A stretch of DNA of 64,000 bases, from positions 40,363 to 104,362 of the forward strand of contig JAXMBN010000021.1 of NCBI GenBank assembly GCA_046349875.1, read 5' to 3'. Below are positions 43,089-53,422 of the stretch, piece after piece. This stretch comes from JAXMBN01 sp046349875 (GTDB lineage Bacteria; Planctomycetota; Planctomycetia; Pirellulales; Pirellulaceae). Each line of letters begins with the position of its first letter. Positions within the stretch are counted from its first letter, which is position 1. The notes below the pieces were generated by a model that worked only from the letters and a program-made list of their open reading frames with translations, was not told where the DNA came from and did no database searches. Both the position numbers and the translations under genes were made by a program.

Positions 43089-44408
43089 TTAGCGCCCGAA
43101 TCGTTTGCCTGGCTCATTGCCGTTGGAAGAGCCAAAGGGATTCCAATAGCTATGAGCTTCCCAGTGCGAGAGGTTGGAGTTGAGTGACGCTGCAAGTACC
43201 AATTCTTCAGAATGAATCGAATTGGCGGTGGAATCATTGAGGAGTGAAGCCGCTTGTCCCAGAGCTTGATTGGTGTCGGCTGAGGTTGGTGCGTCGGATG
43301 ACGTCGAAGAGGCTGTGGGAGATGGGCTGTTGGTCGGTGCAGAGTTCGACGACGATGTATCGCTCGACTGCACCGCTTGTTCTGTTATCGATGAAGGGGC
43401 CGATGGATTGTTGGACGATGCGGATGTCGAGGATGTGCTTTCGACAGGTGTCGTCGTTCCACTACCCGATGAACTTCCGCCCGGCGTTTGTGGAACAGGA
43501 GGCATTGCGATATGGATGACGACTTGGACGGTATTGGAGTTCAAATTTCCATCGGTGACGAGGTAGCTGAAGGTTACATCACCCGTGTATCCAACTTCGG
43601 GATTGTAGATCATGCTACCATCGCTCTGCAGTACTAAGGAACCATGACTTGGTCCGGTCACCAAGACAGCACTCAAAGCGTCTCCATCGGGATCTGAATC
43701 GTTGGCAAGCAATCCACCCGCACCGAGTTGAATCGACTCGATGAAGTTCATCGAAAACTCTTCGGATGCAGCGATTGGGTTTTCTTGAACGTTGTGGACT
43801 TGGATGGTGAACGATTGAACGGTGGTGGAACCGTCTTGGCTACGAGCTTCTACTTGAATGGAATGACTGGTATTGGCTTCGTAATTAAGCAGGGATCCGT
43901 TGAGAACGGTGACTACGCCTGATTGCGCATCGATAGCGAATCGTCCACCTGCATTGTCGAGCAATGCATAGGTAATGCCATGGAGAGTTGCATCTTGATC
44001 GACCGCTTGGACCGTTAGACCGACCAGTGCCCCTGTGGATGAGTTTTCGGCAACGGCATCGATAGCACCATTGCCATCGGGTTGAAGGGTTGCGTCAAAT
44101 TCGTCCAGATCATTGATTTGAATGGTGAAGCTTTGATCGGAGTAGGAACCGTCGGCCGAGAGAGCGCGTACGGAAATCGATCGCGATGCGCCATCGGTTT
44201 CGCGATCGATAGCCCCTGCCACGGTGACGATGCCTGTGTTCGCATCGATGGCGAATCGGCCACCATCATCGTTGGTGAGAATGTAGGTTACGAGTGAGTT
44301 GGTTGCATCGCTATCGAACGCGGCGGCCGTAATACCCACTGTCGTTCCGATGGTGGCGTTTTCATCGACGGCATTGGAGGCACCGTCAGCATCGGACACT
44401 GAGCTCAC
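43089..44408 (-). CDS. Giant protein A, segment 7: last cadherin units and Ser/Thr-rich linker
   Basis: The frame is open from about 44740. It has three cadherin units (DEFDATLQPDGNGAIDAVAE, FAIDAQSGVVTVLNGSLLNY), then a cadherin-like/Big_9 unit with LLANDSDPDGDALSAVLVTG and YNPEVGYTGDVTFSYLVTDG. A linker of about 130 residues rich in Ser, Thr, Pro and Asn follows. The segment stops at TAA 43089 although the same frame continues with ENDPYSSTLDATQPLSEWEQ, matching the equivalent region of copy B. The stop is therefore a nonsense codon inside the protein. Confidence 0.75.
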   Translation of the reverse strand: MSSVSDADGASNAVDENATIGTTVGITAAAFDSDATNSLVTYILTNDDGGRFAIDANTGIVTVAGAIDRETDGASRSISVRALSADGSYSDQSFTIQINDLDEFDATLQPDGNGAIDAVAENSSTGALVGLTVQAVDQDATLHGITYALLDNAGGRFAIDAQSGVVTVLNGSLLNYEANTSHSIQVEARSQDGSTTVQSFTIQVHNVQENPIAASEEFSMNFIESIQLGAGGLLANDSDPDGDALSAVLVTGPSHGSLVLQSDGSMIYNPEVGYTGDVTFSYLVTDGNLNSNTVQVVIHIAMPPVPQTPGGSSSGSGTTTPVESTSSTSASSNNPSAPSSITEQAVQSSDTSSSNSAPTNSPSPTASSTSSDAPTSADTNQALGQAASLLNDSTANSIHSEELVLAASLNSNLSHWEAHSYWNPFGSSNGNEPGKRFGR

Positions 44409-44739
44409 ATCGAACTCGTCGACATCACCGATCTGAATCGACGTCGTTTGATCGGTATAGGATCCATCGGCCGAGAGAGCTCGAATGGTGATCGAACGCG
44501 TTGGTCCGAGCGTTTCGCGATCAAGGGCACTGGCAACCGTTACGACACCCGTATTGGCGTCGATTGCAAAGCGGCCTCCATCGTTGTCGTAAAGGCTATA
44601 GGTGATGGTGTTGGTCGTGCCGTCTGCATCGGACGCTGCGGCAGTGATACCAACGATCGATCCGATGGCTGTGTTTTCCTGAACGGTATTGCTGCTGGAG
44701 TTGGCGTCTGTAATCGATCCAACATCAAACTCATCCAGA

Positions 44740-45772
44740 TCATTCAGTTGTACCAGGAAGACCTTGTTGAAAGATGCACCTTGTGCATCGGTTACTTGAA
44801 CAGTGATGGAGTGCTGAGTTGCCGTTTCGTAGTTTAAGAGGTAGCTGTCCGCGACCGTGATTTGTCCAGTGTTGGTATCGATGGCGAATCCAGTCCTGCA
44901 TCATCCAGGAGGAGTAGGTATAGGTCTCGCCAGCATCGACATCTTGAGCCGCTACCGAACCAACACTTGTACCATTGGCTGCGTTTTCGTCGACCATCAA
45001 CGGTGTTGCAAGGATATCATTTGGCGTATCGTTTTGACCATGAATGGTCACCGTGATTTGGGTGGTTGACGTGAGTCCACCGGCGTCGGTTACCGTGTAG
45101 GTAAAGACATCGTCGATCGTTTGGGTCGAGGCCGGAGTGCCTGAACGGTTACGTTGGAATTGTCGACGGTGCAAGTGTAGGAACCGTTGCTCTGGATCAC
45201 GATCGAACCGTAATTGCCTGCGACCGATGTGCCTACGGATCCCGAAGCGGCACTGGACGTTCCAGCGAGAACGCCGGTTACGGTCTTGGTTTCTCCGGCT
45301 GCCGTTGCATCGACATCGGTATCATTGGCCAAGACATTTCCGCTTGGCTGAATGCCTGCCGTTCCATTGTTGATGCCTCCCGCTTCGGTGGCGCTGACCG
45401 TCTGCTGTAGCAAAGGGATTGTCGTTTCTACCTTCAATCGTAATGGTGAGATAGCCGTTGCCTGTAGGCCACCCGTTCCTTGTTGCGTGTAGGTAAAGAC
45501 TTCACTGATCGTTTGCCCTGCGATTCGGAGTGCTTGACCGTCGCATTGGATTCATCGACGACGTAGGTGTAAGAACCATCGGCCTGCAGCGTAAGCGAAC
45601 CATAAGTGCCTGTTACGCTGGAACCGACTTGGCCTACAGCAGAGGATTGAGTGCCACTAGCAACACCGACGACCGATTGCGTATCGCCCGCATCGACATC
45701 CGAATCATTGGTCAAGACATTTCCGGTGGCATTGCTACCGCTGGTCGCGTTCGCGATACCTCCCGCTTCCAC
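44740..45772 (-). other. Giant protein A, broken VCBS units
   Basis: Three short overlapping pieces in different frames (45434-45772, 45090-45437 and 44740-45174) carry parts of the last VCBS units, for example MEAGGIANATSGSNATGNVL, GGINNGTAGIQPSGNVLAND and ITVTIHGQNDTPNDILATPL. Frame changes near 45530, 45430, 45130 and 44900 separate them. None can be a gene alone. Confidence 0.6.
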
Positions 45773-48700
45773 CGCGAGTCCTTGATCATCGGTGGGAACA
45801 GCCGTATCATCGGCTCCATGAATGGTGATCGTGATTTGTGCTGTTGAGAAGCCCCTGCCGCATCGACGAAACTGTAGGTAAAGGTCTCGTTCAGTGTGTC
45901 GGCATAGGTTCGGAGGGCTTGAACGGAAGAGTTCGTATTGTCGACGGTATAGGTATAACTTCCGTTGATACCGATGGTGATGGAGCCATAGCTACCGAGC
46001 ACCGACGTACCCACATTGCCCGACGCGGATGCTTGTGATCCCGCGACGACACCAACGATGGACTTCGAGTCACCTGAATCGACATCGGTATCGTTGCTGA
46101 GAACATTGCCAGATGGATTCACGCCGGCAGTCGTGTTGGCAACTCCGCCCGCTTCGGTGGCATCGACGATATCATTGTTGCCGATCGGCGTATCATTTTG
46201 TCCTTGAATGGTAATCGTGATTTGCGTGGTGGAGCTTAGACCATCCGCATCTTGCATGGTGTAGCTAAAGACATCTTGCAACGTTTGGCTAGAGGTTCGT
46301 AGAGCTTGCACCGCTGCATTGGAATTGTCAACGATGTAGGTGTAGGAGCCATCGGATTGAATTGCGATCGAACCATAAGAACCGGTTACCGACGAAGCAA
46401 CGGAACCTGCGGTGCTGGATTGAACGCCAGCAGCGACGCCGACAACGGCCTTGGTTTCACCATAGGTTGCGGAATCCAAGTCGGTATCATTGGTGAGCAC
46501 GTTGCCCGATGGATTTGAACCGGCGTTTCCGTTGAAGAGACCACCAGCTTCTGTCGCTGTCGCGGAATCGGCAACGGCAGTGGGGCCGTCGTTCTGACCA
46601 TGGACGGTGATAACGATTTGCGTTGTTGTGGTTGCGCCGGCAGCATCCGTCACGGTATAGGTAAACGTGTCGGCTAAGGTGTCGGAATAGTGGCGTAGAG
46701 CCTGAACTGATGCATTGGTGTTATCGACGTTATATGTATAGGTACCATTGCTCGCGATGGTGATCGAACCGTAGCTCCCTACGACGACTGTGTTGACATT
46801 GCCTGTCGCCGACGATTGAGTTCCCGCGGCCACGCCCGAGACGAGCCTGCTGTCTCCCGCGTCGACGACACAGTCCCCCGCGAGCACATTGCCGGTGGGA
46901 TTGGTGCCCGAGGTAGCATTTGCATAACCTCCAGCCTCGGTGGCATCGGCCGAGTCGATTGTCAATTGGGGAGCATCATTAGCTCCTTGGATGGTAACGG
47001 TAATTTGCGTGGTGGAGGTCGAACCCGCCGTGTCCGTCATCGTGTAGGTAAAAACGTCTTGGAGTGTATCGCCGGTCGTTCGAAGCGCTTGCACGGTGGC
47101 ATTGGAATTGTCGACCACATAGCTATACGAACCATCCGATTGAATGGTGATCGCACCGTAGGAGCCTAATACGCTTGAACCCACCAAACCTGCCGAAGAC
47201 GCTTGGACACCTGCGGCAACGCCGACCACCGATTTGGTTTCGCCATTCGCGACCGAATCGACATCGGTATCATTCGTCAGGACGTTGCCAGAGGGGTTGG
47301 TTCCGGCTGTACCATTGAGAGTACCACCTGCTTCGATCGCGATGGATGAATCACTTATGGCCGAGGGGCCGTCGTTGTTGCCTTGGATGGTGATGGTAAC
47401 GGTTGCAGTGGAGGTCAGTCCGGCCGTATCCTCCATGGTGTAGGTAAAGAGTTCTTGCAGCGTATCCGCAGAGGTGCGCAGCGCTTGAACCGCAGCGAGA
47501 TTGTTGTTGACCGTGTAGGTATAGGTGCCATCGGAATGAATGACGATCGAACCAAAGTTGCCGCTTACCGACGCACCAACATTGCCCGAAGCAGATGATT
47601 GCGTTCCCAAAACGACCCCGATCACAGCCTTGGTGTCACCAGCATCGACATCGATATCATTGCTGAGTACATTGCCTGTAGCTGCATTCCCACCGCTGCC
47701 ATTAGCAGTACCACCTGCTTCGACTGCGATTCCGGTGTCATCGAATGCGGTTGCGGTATCGTTGCGACCATCGAGCGTGATGGTGAGTTGTGTAGTAGAT
47801 TGATACCCTAAGGCATCCTCCATGGTATAGGTAAAGAGATCGGTCAAGTGATCCGAGGAGTCTCGCAGGGCCTGCACGGCAGCATTGGAATTGTCTACGG
47901 TATAGGTGTAGCTACCATCGCTATTGATGACGACGGAGCCAAACAATCCTACGATGGCGTTGCCAACCGATCCCGACGCACTTCCAGCGACTCCGGCTAC
48001 GACACCGATCACCGTTTCTCCATTGGGGGCGATGTCGTTCGAGAGCACATTACCGGACGGATTGGTGCCCGCCGCGCTATTGTTGAAACCACCCGCTTCC
48101 ACAGCGGTATCCATATCGACGATGGCAAACGGAAGGTCGTCGACGCCTTGAATGGTAATAACAATTGTGGTCGTCGAAGTTGCGCCAGCCGTATCGCTGA
48201 CTGTATAGGTAAATGTTTCGGAGAGCGACTGTCCCGAATTGAGTGCTTCGACCGTGGCGTTGTTGTCGTCGATCGTATAGGTGTAGGTGCCATTTGCATT
48301 AATGACGATCGAGCCATACGATCCGGTTACATTGGCCCCGACATTTCCACTGGCTGAGGATTGATTGCCGAAAGCCACACCGATGATCGTCTTGGTATCG
48401 CCAGCATCGACATCCGTGTCGTTGGTCAGCACGTTGCCAGTAGGACTTGAACCGGAAATGTTGTTAAGCACGCCACCCGCTTCGACCGCCGTTGCCGAAT
48501 TGGCAACTGCCACAGGAGCATCATTCGTTCCTTGAATGGTGATGGTGACCGTAGCCGTCGAGCTAAGGCCAGAAGCATCTTCCATGGTATAAGTGAAGAT
48601 GTCTTGGAGGGTGTTGGAAGTGGTCCGCAAGGCTTGAACCGCGGAATTTGCATTGTCGACGTTGTAGGTATAGGTGCCGTCGGCATTGACCGTGATCGAA

Positions 48701-51700
48701 CCGTAGCTTCCAGAGACGGTCGAGGCTACCGAGCCTGAAGCGTTGGCGTGCGATCCTGCTGCAACGCCAATGACTGTCTTGGTATCGCCGGAATCGACGT
48801 CGGTATCATTGCTGAGAAGATTTCCTGTGGGATTGGTCCCGGCAGTTCCGTTATTCACGCCACCGGCTTCGACGGCGGTTGGAGTATCATCGACAGCACC
48901 AGGTGCATCATTGCGTCCTTGAATGGTGACGGTGATCTGCGTGGTGGACGTCGCGCCCGCAGCATCGGTCACCGTATAGCTAAAGACATCGGTGATCGTA
49001 TCGCTCGATGTCCTTAGAGCTTGCACGGTAGCATTGGAGTTGTCGACCGAGTAAGTGTACGAGCCGTTCGATTGAAGCGTGATCGAACCGTACGAACCAT
49101 TGACCGTCGTGCCTACAGAGCCACTGGTGCTGCTTTGAGTTCCCGATGCAATTCCAGTGATCGTCTTGGTGTCGCCAGCATCTACGTCGGTATCGTTGGC
49201 AAGCACGTTTCCTGTGGGATTGGTCCCGGCAATGGCATTGCCATAGCCACCAGCTTCGATCGCGAGCGCCGAATCGGCAACCGCGATGGGGTTGTCGTTT
49301 TGTCCCTCGATGGTCACCGTGATCTGTGTGGTTGAAGTGAGTCCACCCGAGTCGACCATCGTGTAGGTAAAGACATCGGTCAACGTGTCCGCAGAAGTTC
49401 GCAATGATTGAACGGTGGTGTTGGAATTGTCCACCGTGTAGGTATAAGAGCCATTCGACAAGAGGGTGATCGATCCATAGGTGCCAGCGACAGACGATCC
49501 CACGTTGCCAGTTGCCGAGGCTTGGGTACCCGCGACCACACCACTTACTGCTTTCGTGTCACCGGCATCGACATCGGTATCATTCGATAGAACATTGCCG
49601 GTTGGATTGGTTCCGGCCGAACCGTTTGCAACACCACCCGCTTCGACGGCCGTGGCTGTATCACCAACCGACGTTGGCGTTTCATTGACGTCGCTGAGTT
49701 GGATCGTGAAAATTTCGTCGTAGGTTGTCCCCGCGGCGTCGGTCACTCGCACGGTAATGTTGTGGTTGGTATTGGCTTCAAAGTTGAGCAGGCTGCCATC
49801 CGCAACCGTTATTTCACCTGTGCTGGAGTTGATGGCAAAACGTCCTCCAGCAGAGTCAACCAAGGAATAGGTTTGTGTATCCCCTGCGTCGACATCGAGA
49901 CCTGTGATGGTACCGACCGAGCTCCCGTTGGATGCGTTTTCCTGAATCGTAAGAGCGCCGCTGGTGAGATCGTAGGGAGTATCGTTTTGACCCTGGATCG
50001 TGACGGTAATCTGCGTCGTGGAACTCAAGCCCCCCGCGTCTTCTTGAGTGTACGTGAAGACATCGGCGAGCGTATTTGAAGTTGTTCGGAGAGCTTGAAC
50101 CGCCGACAAACTATTGTTGACTGTATAGGTGTAGGAACCATCGGCGTTGATCACGATGGAACCATAGGATCCTGTGACGGAAGAACCGACGGATCCTGAA
50201 GCGCTCGACTGAACCCCGGAGTTTACGCCAATCACACTGTGGGTATCCCCCACATCGGGATCGGTATCATTGGTAAGAACATTGCCGGTAGGATTGTTTC
50301 CACTGGTACCATTCGCAACACCTCCCGCTTCTGTCGCAATAGCTGTATCGCTCACGGCCGTTGGAGCATCGTTTAGATTCGCAACAGTGATCGTAATGGT
50401 TTGAGTACTCGAGGAACCATCGAGACTTGTGGCTCGGACGGTAATGGTGTGAGAGGTCGATTGGGCGGCATCCAGCAAGGACCCGTTGGCCACGGTCACG
50501 ACACCTGTGGAGCCATGGATGGCGAATCGTCCACCGGCGGAATCGTCGAGGGTATAGGAAATCGTATTGGTTGTGGCGTCGGAGTCGACTCCAAAGGCCG
50601 TCACGCCTACCGTTGTGCCGTTCGCTGCGAATTCGGCTACGACGTTGGAGGCTCCATTGGAATCGCTGACCGTTCCTACATCGAACTCGTCGATATCATT
50701 GATGGCGATTGTAAAATTCTGATCGGTATGCGAACCATCGGAAGAGGATGCGCGAACGGTAATGGTTCGCGTCGCGCCATCCGTTTCGCGATTGAGGCCC
50801 ATGGCCAAGGTCACCACACCGGTATTGGTATCGATGGCAAATCGGCCGCCATCATTATCGAAGAGGCTGTAGGTGATGGTATTGGTCGTGGCGTCTGCAT
50901 CGAATGCTGAAGCCGTGATGCCCACGACGGTACCGATGGAAGCATTTTCATCAATGGCGTTGGCGGTTGCGTTGGTATCGGTCACCGTTCCAACATCAAA
51001 CTCATCGACGTCGTTGATGGCGATTGTAAAATTTTGGTCCGTGAACGATCCATCGGCCGACGTAGCGCGAACCGTGATGGTATGGGATGCATTGGCCTCG
51101 CGGTTCAATAGACTACCGTCAGCAACCGTGACGACGCCTGTATTAAGGTCGATTGCGAATCTGCCACTAGCACTATCGGTCAAAGTGTAGGTAACGGTGC
51201 TCGTGGTGGCGTCGCTATCGGTGGCGGCAGCGGTTATACCAACAGTAGTACCATTGGCTGCGTTTTCATTGACGGCATTGGTCGAACCATTGGTGTCCGA
51301 CACCGCTCCCACATCGAACTCGTCGATATCGTTGATGGCGATCGAAAAATTCTGATCGGTATGCGATCCATCGGAAGACGTCGCGCGAACGGTGATCGTC
51401 CGCGTTGCGCCATCGGTTTCGCGATTGATGGCCCCAGCGACAGTAACGATGCCTGTGTTTGCGTCGATCGCAAAGCGACCACCATCGTTATCGAAGAGAC
51501 TGTACGTGATGGTATTGTTGGTGCTATCACTATCCGATGCGGTGGCCGTGATTCCAACGAGTGTGCCGATGGAAGCGTTTTCGTTGATGGCGTTGGTCGT
51601 TGCGTTGGTATCGGTCACCGTTCCAACATCAAACTCATCTACGTCGTTGATGGCAATGGTAAAATTCTGATCGGTGAACGAACCATCGGCCGACGTTGCA

Positions 51701-52359
51701 CGGACGGTAATGGTGTGCGATGCGTTGGCCTCGCGGTTTAGAAGTGTTCCGTCGGCTACGGTCACGACACCAGTGTTCAGGTCGATGGCGAATCGGCCAC
51801 TGGCACTATCGGTCAAGGTATAGGTGACGGTGCTGGTCGTGGCGTCATTGTCGGTAGCAGATGCGGTCAGCCCTACCAGGGTACCATTGGCTGCATTTTC
51901 ATTGACGGCGTTGGAAGTGGCATTGGCGTCGGATACGCTACCAACATCGAATTCATCGACATCATTGATACCGATGGAGAAATTCTGATCGGTATAGGAA
52001 CCATCGGCAGAAGTTGCGGACGGTGATGGTACGCGATGCGCCGTCCGTTTCGCGGTTGATCGCCCCGGCCACCGTGACCACACCCGTATTGGCATCGATG
52101 GCAAAGCGTCCACCATCGTTGTTGAAGAGGGTGTACGTGATCGTATTGGTGGTGCTATCAGAGTCCGATGCTGAAGCCGTAATGCCAACGAGCGTTCCGA
52201 TGGAAGCATTTTCGTTGACTGCGTTCGAGGTGGCGTTGGTGTCGGTGACTGCACCGACATCGAATTCATCCACATCGCTAATGGCAATCGCAAAGTTTTG
52301 ATCGGTATAGGAGCCATCGGTTGACGTGGCGCGAACGGTGATGGTGCGGGAAGCGCCAT
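45712..52359 (-). CDS. Giant protein A, segment 6: cadherin array then long VCBS array
   Basis: The longest open piece. Its first 119 residues are out of frame; the protein proper starts near 52002. Cadherin repeats run to about 50400 and are followed by a VCBS array of about twelve units to 45850. VCBS units carry the pattern ATEAGGVANGTSGNNPTGNV, LTNDTDVDAGDTK and YTVDNSNATVQALR, ending ITVTIQGQNDTP. The LTNDTDVDAGD segments give regular Asp-rich calcium sites. One cadherin-like unit (TSGALTIQENASNGSSVGTI) interrupts the VCBS run near 49900. The frame is lost near 45845. Confidence 0.8.
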   Translation of the reverse strand: MALPAPSPFAPRQPMAPIPIKTLRLPLAMWMNSMSVQSPTPTPPRTQSTKMLPSERSLALRLQHRTLIAPPIRSRTPSSTTMVDALPSMPIRVWSRWPGRSTAKRTAHRVPSPSATSADGSYTDQNFSIGINDVDEFDVGSVSDANATSNAVNENAANGTLVGLTASATDNDATTSTVTYTLTDSASGRFAIDLNTGVVTVADGTLLNREANASHTITVRATSADGSFTDQNFTIAINDVDEFDVGTVTDTNATTNAINENASIGTLVGITATASDSDSTNNTITYSLFDNDGGRFAIDANTGIVTVAGAINRETDGATRTITVRATSSDGSHTDQNFSIAINDIDEFDVGAVSDTNGSTNAVNENAANGTTVGITAAATDSDATTSTVTYTLTDSASGRFAIDLNTGVVTVADGSLLNREANASHTITVRATSADGSFTDQNFTIAINDVDEFDVGTVTDTNATANAIDENASIGTVVGITASAFDADATTNTITYSLFDNDGGRFAIDTNTGVVTLAMGLNRETDGATRTITVRASSSDGSHTDQNFTIAINDIDEFDVGTVSDSNGASNVVAEFAANGTTVGVTAFGVDSDATTNTISYTLDDSAGGRFAIHGSTGVVTVANGSLLDAAQSTSHTITVRATSLDGSSSTQTITITVANLNDAPTAVSDTAIATEAGGVANGTSGNNPTGNVLTNDTDPDVGDTHSVIGVNSGVQSSASGSVGSSVTGSYGSIVINADGSYTYTVNNSLSAVQALRTTSNTLADVFTYTQEDAGGLSSTTQITVTIQGQNDTPYDLTSGALTIQENASNGSSVGTITGLDVDAGDTQTYSLVDSAGGRFAINSSTGEITVADGSLLNFEANTNHNITVRVTDAAGTTYDEIFTIQLSDVNETPTSVGDTATAVEAGGVANGSAGTNPTGNVLSNDTDVDAGDTKAVSGVVAGTQASATGNVGSSVAGTYGSITLLSNGSYTYTVDNSNTTVQSLRTSADTLTDVFTYTMVDSGGLTSTTQITVTIEGQNDNPIAVADSALAIEAGGYGNAIAGTNPTGNVLANDTDVDAGDTKTITGIASGTQSSTSGSVGTTVNGSYGSITLQSNGSYTYSVDNSNATVQALRTSSDTITDVFSYTVTDAAGATSTTQITVTIQGRNDAPGAVDDTPTAVEAGGVNNGTAGTNPTGNLLSNDTDVDSGDTKTVIGVAAGSHANASGSVASTVSGSYGSITVNADGTYTYNVDNANSAVQALRTTSNTLQDIFTYTMEDASGLSSTATVTITIQGTNDAPVAVANSATAVEAGGVLNNISGSSPTGNVLTNDTDVDAGDTKTIIGVAFGNQSSASGNVGANVTGSYGSIVINANGTYTYTIDDNNATVEALNSGQSLSETFTYTVSDTAGATSTTTIVITIQGVDDLPFAIVDMDTAVEAGGFNNSAAGTNPSGNVLSNDIAPNGETVIGVVAGVAGSASGSVGNAIVGLFGSVVINSDGSYTYTVDNSNAAVQALRDSSDHLTDLFTYTMEDALGYQSTTQLTITLDGRNDTATAFDDTGIAVEAGGTANGSGGNAATGNVLSNDIDVDAGDTKAVIGVVLGTQSSASGNVGASVSGNFGSIVIHSDGTYTYTVNNNLAAVQALRTSADTLQELFTYTMEDTAGLTSTATVTITIQGNNDGPSAISDSSIAIEAGGTLNGTAGTNPSGNVLTNDTDVDSVANGETKSVVGVAAGVQASSAGLVGSSVLGSYGAITIQSDGSYSYVVDNSNATVQALRTTGDTLQDVFTYTMTDTAGSTSTTQITVTIQGANDAPQLTIDSADATEAGGYANATSGTNPTGNVLAGDCVVDAGDSRLVSGVAAGTQSSATGNVNTVVVGSYGSITIASNGTYTYNVDNTNASVQALRHYSDTLADTFTYTVTDAAGATTTTQIVITVHGQNDGPTAVADSATATEAGGLFNGNAGSNPSGNVLTNDTDLDSATYGETKAVVGVAAGVQSSTAGSVASSVTGSYGSIAIQSDGSYTYIVDNSNAAVQALRTSSQTLQDVFSYTMQDADGLSSTTQITITIQGQNDTPIGNNDIVDATEAGGVANTTAGVNPSGNVLSNDTDVDSGDSKSIVGVVAGSQASASGNVGTSVLGSYGSITIGINGSYTYTVDNTNSSVQALRTYADTLNETFTYSFVDAAGASQQHKSRSPFMEPMIRLFPPMIKDSRWKREVSRTRPAVAMPPEMS

Positions 52360-52477
52360 CGGTCTCGCGGTTGATCGCCCCGGCTACGGTGACGACGCCT
52401 GTATTGGCATCGATGGCAAATCGGCCACCATCGTTATCGAACAGCGTATAGGTGATGGTGTTGGGTCGCATCGGCAT
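51962..52477 (-). CDS. Giant protein A, segment 5: cadherin repeats
   Basis: A short open piece of cadherin repeat. It contains NTITYTLFDNDGGRFAIDAN and AISDVDEFDVGAVTDTNATS. Indels bound both ends: two near 52463 and 52490, and a missing CG near 52012 that turns TVRATSADGSYTDQ into TVRNFCRWFLYRSE. It overlaps the neighbouring pieces and has no independent start. Confidence 0.6.
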   Translation of the reverse strand: MPMRPNTITYTLFDNDGGRFAIDANTGVVTVAGAINRETDGASRTITVRATSTDGSYTDQNFAIAISDVDEFDVGAVTDTNATSNAVNENASIGTLVGITASASDSDSTTNTITYTLFNNDGGRFAIDANTGVVTVAGAINRETDGASRTITVRNFCRWFLYRSEFLHRYQ

Positions 52478-52588
52478 CGGAAAGCTGAGGCTGTGATTCC
52501 AACGGTTGTACCGACCGAAGCATTTTCGTTGACGGCATTGGAGGTGGCGTTGGAATCGGTAACCGTGCCTACGTCAAATTCGTCGATG

Positions 52589-53422
52589 TCATTGATACCG
52601 ATGGAGAAATTCTGGATCGGTGTAGGAACCATCGGCCGAAGTGGCTCGAACGGTAATGGTGCGCGATGCGCCATCTGTTTCGCGATTGATGGCCCCGGCT
52701 ACAGTGACGATGCCCGTATTGGCATCGATGGCAAATCTTCCACCATCGTTATTGAAGAGGCTATAGGTAATGGTGCTTGTGGTTGCATCGGAGTCGGATG
52801 CAGACGCGGTGATTCCTACCACCGTTCCCACGGAAGCGTTTTCATTGACCACATTGGTTGTGGCATTGGTGTCGCTCACGGTCCCCACATCGAATTCATC
52901 GACGTCATTGATGCCGATGGAAAAATTCTGATCGGTATAAGAACCATCGGCAGACGTCGCTCGGACGGTGATGGTACGCGATGCACCATCGGTTTCGCGG
53001 TTTATGGCTCCAGCGACGGTGACGATGCCCGTATTGGCATCGATGGCGAACCGTCCACCATCATTGTTGAAGAGGCTGTAAGTGATGGTGTTGGTGGTGG
53101 CATCGGCATCGGATGCCGATGCCGTAATCCCGACTACCGTTCCGATGGATGCATTTTCGTTGACGGCGTTGGTCGTGGCATTGGTATCCGCGACCGTTCC
53201 CACGTCGAATTCGTCGACATCATTGATGGCGATGGTAAAGTTCTGATCGGTATAGGATCCATCGGTTGATGTTGCGCGGACAGTAATGGTGTGCGAAGCA
53301 TTGGCTTCGCGGTTGAGCAATGTTCCATCGGCGACGGTAACGACACCGGTATTGAGATCGATAGCGAAACGGCCGCTAGCGCTGTCGGTCAAGCGTATAC
53401 GTAACCGTGCTATTGGTCGCAT
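52589..53422 (-). CDS. Giant protein A, segment 4: cadherin repeats
   Basis: About 270 residues of nearly identical cadherin repeats (FAIDANTGIVTVAGAINRET, DVDEFDVGTVSDTNATTN). It has no start of its own; the first nine residues are out of frame and the real sequence begins at TDSASGRFAIDL. It ends at an extra G near 52613, where NQNFSIG-type sequence becomes PEFLHRYQ. Confidence 0.7.
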   Translation of the reverse strand: MRPIARLRIRLTDSASGRFAIDLNTGVVTVADGTLLNREANASHTITVRATSTDGSYTDQNFTIAINDVDEFDVGTVADTNATTNAVNENASIGTVVGITASASDADATTNTITYSLFNNDGGRFAIDANTGIVTVAGAINRETDGASRTITVRATSADGSYTDQNFSIGINDVDEFDVGTVSDTNATTNVVNENASVGTVVGITASASDSDATTSTITYSLFNNDGGRFAIDANTGIVTVAGAINRETDGASRTITVRATSADGSYTDPEFLHRYQ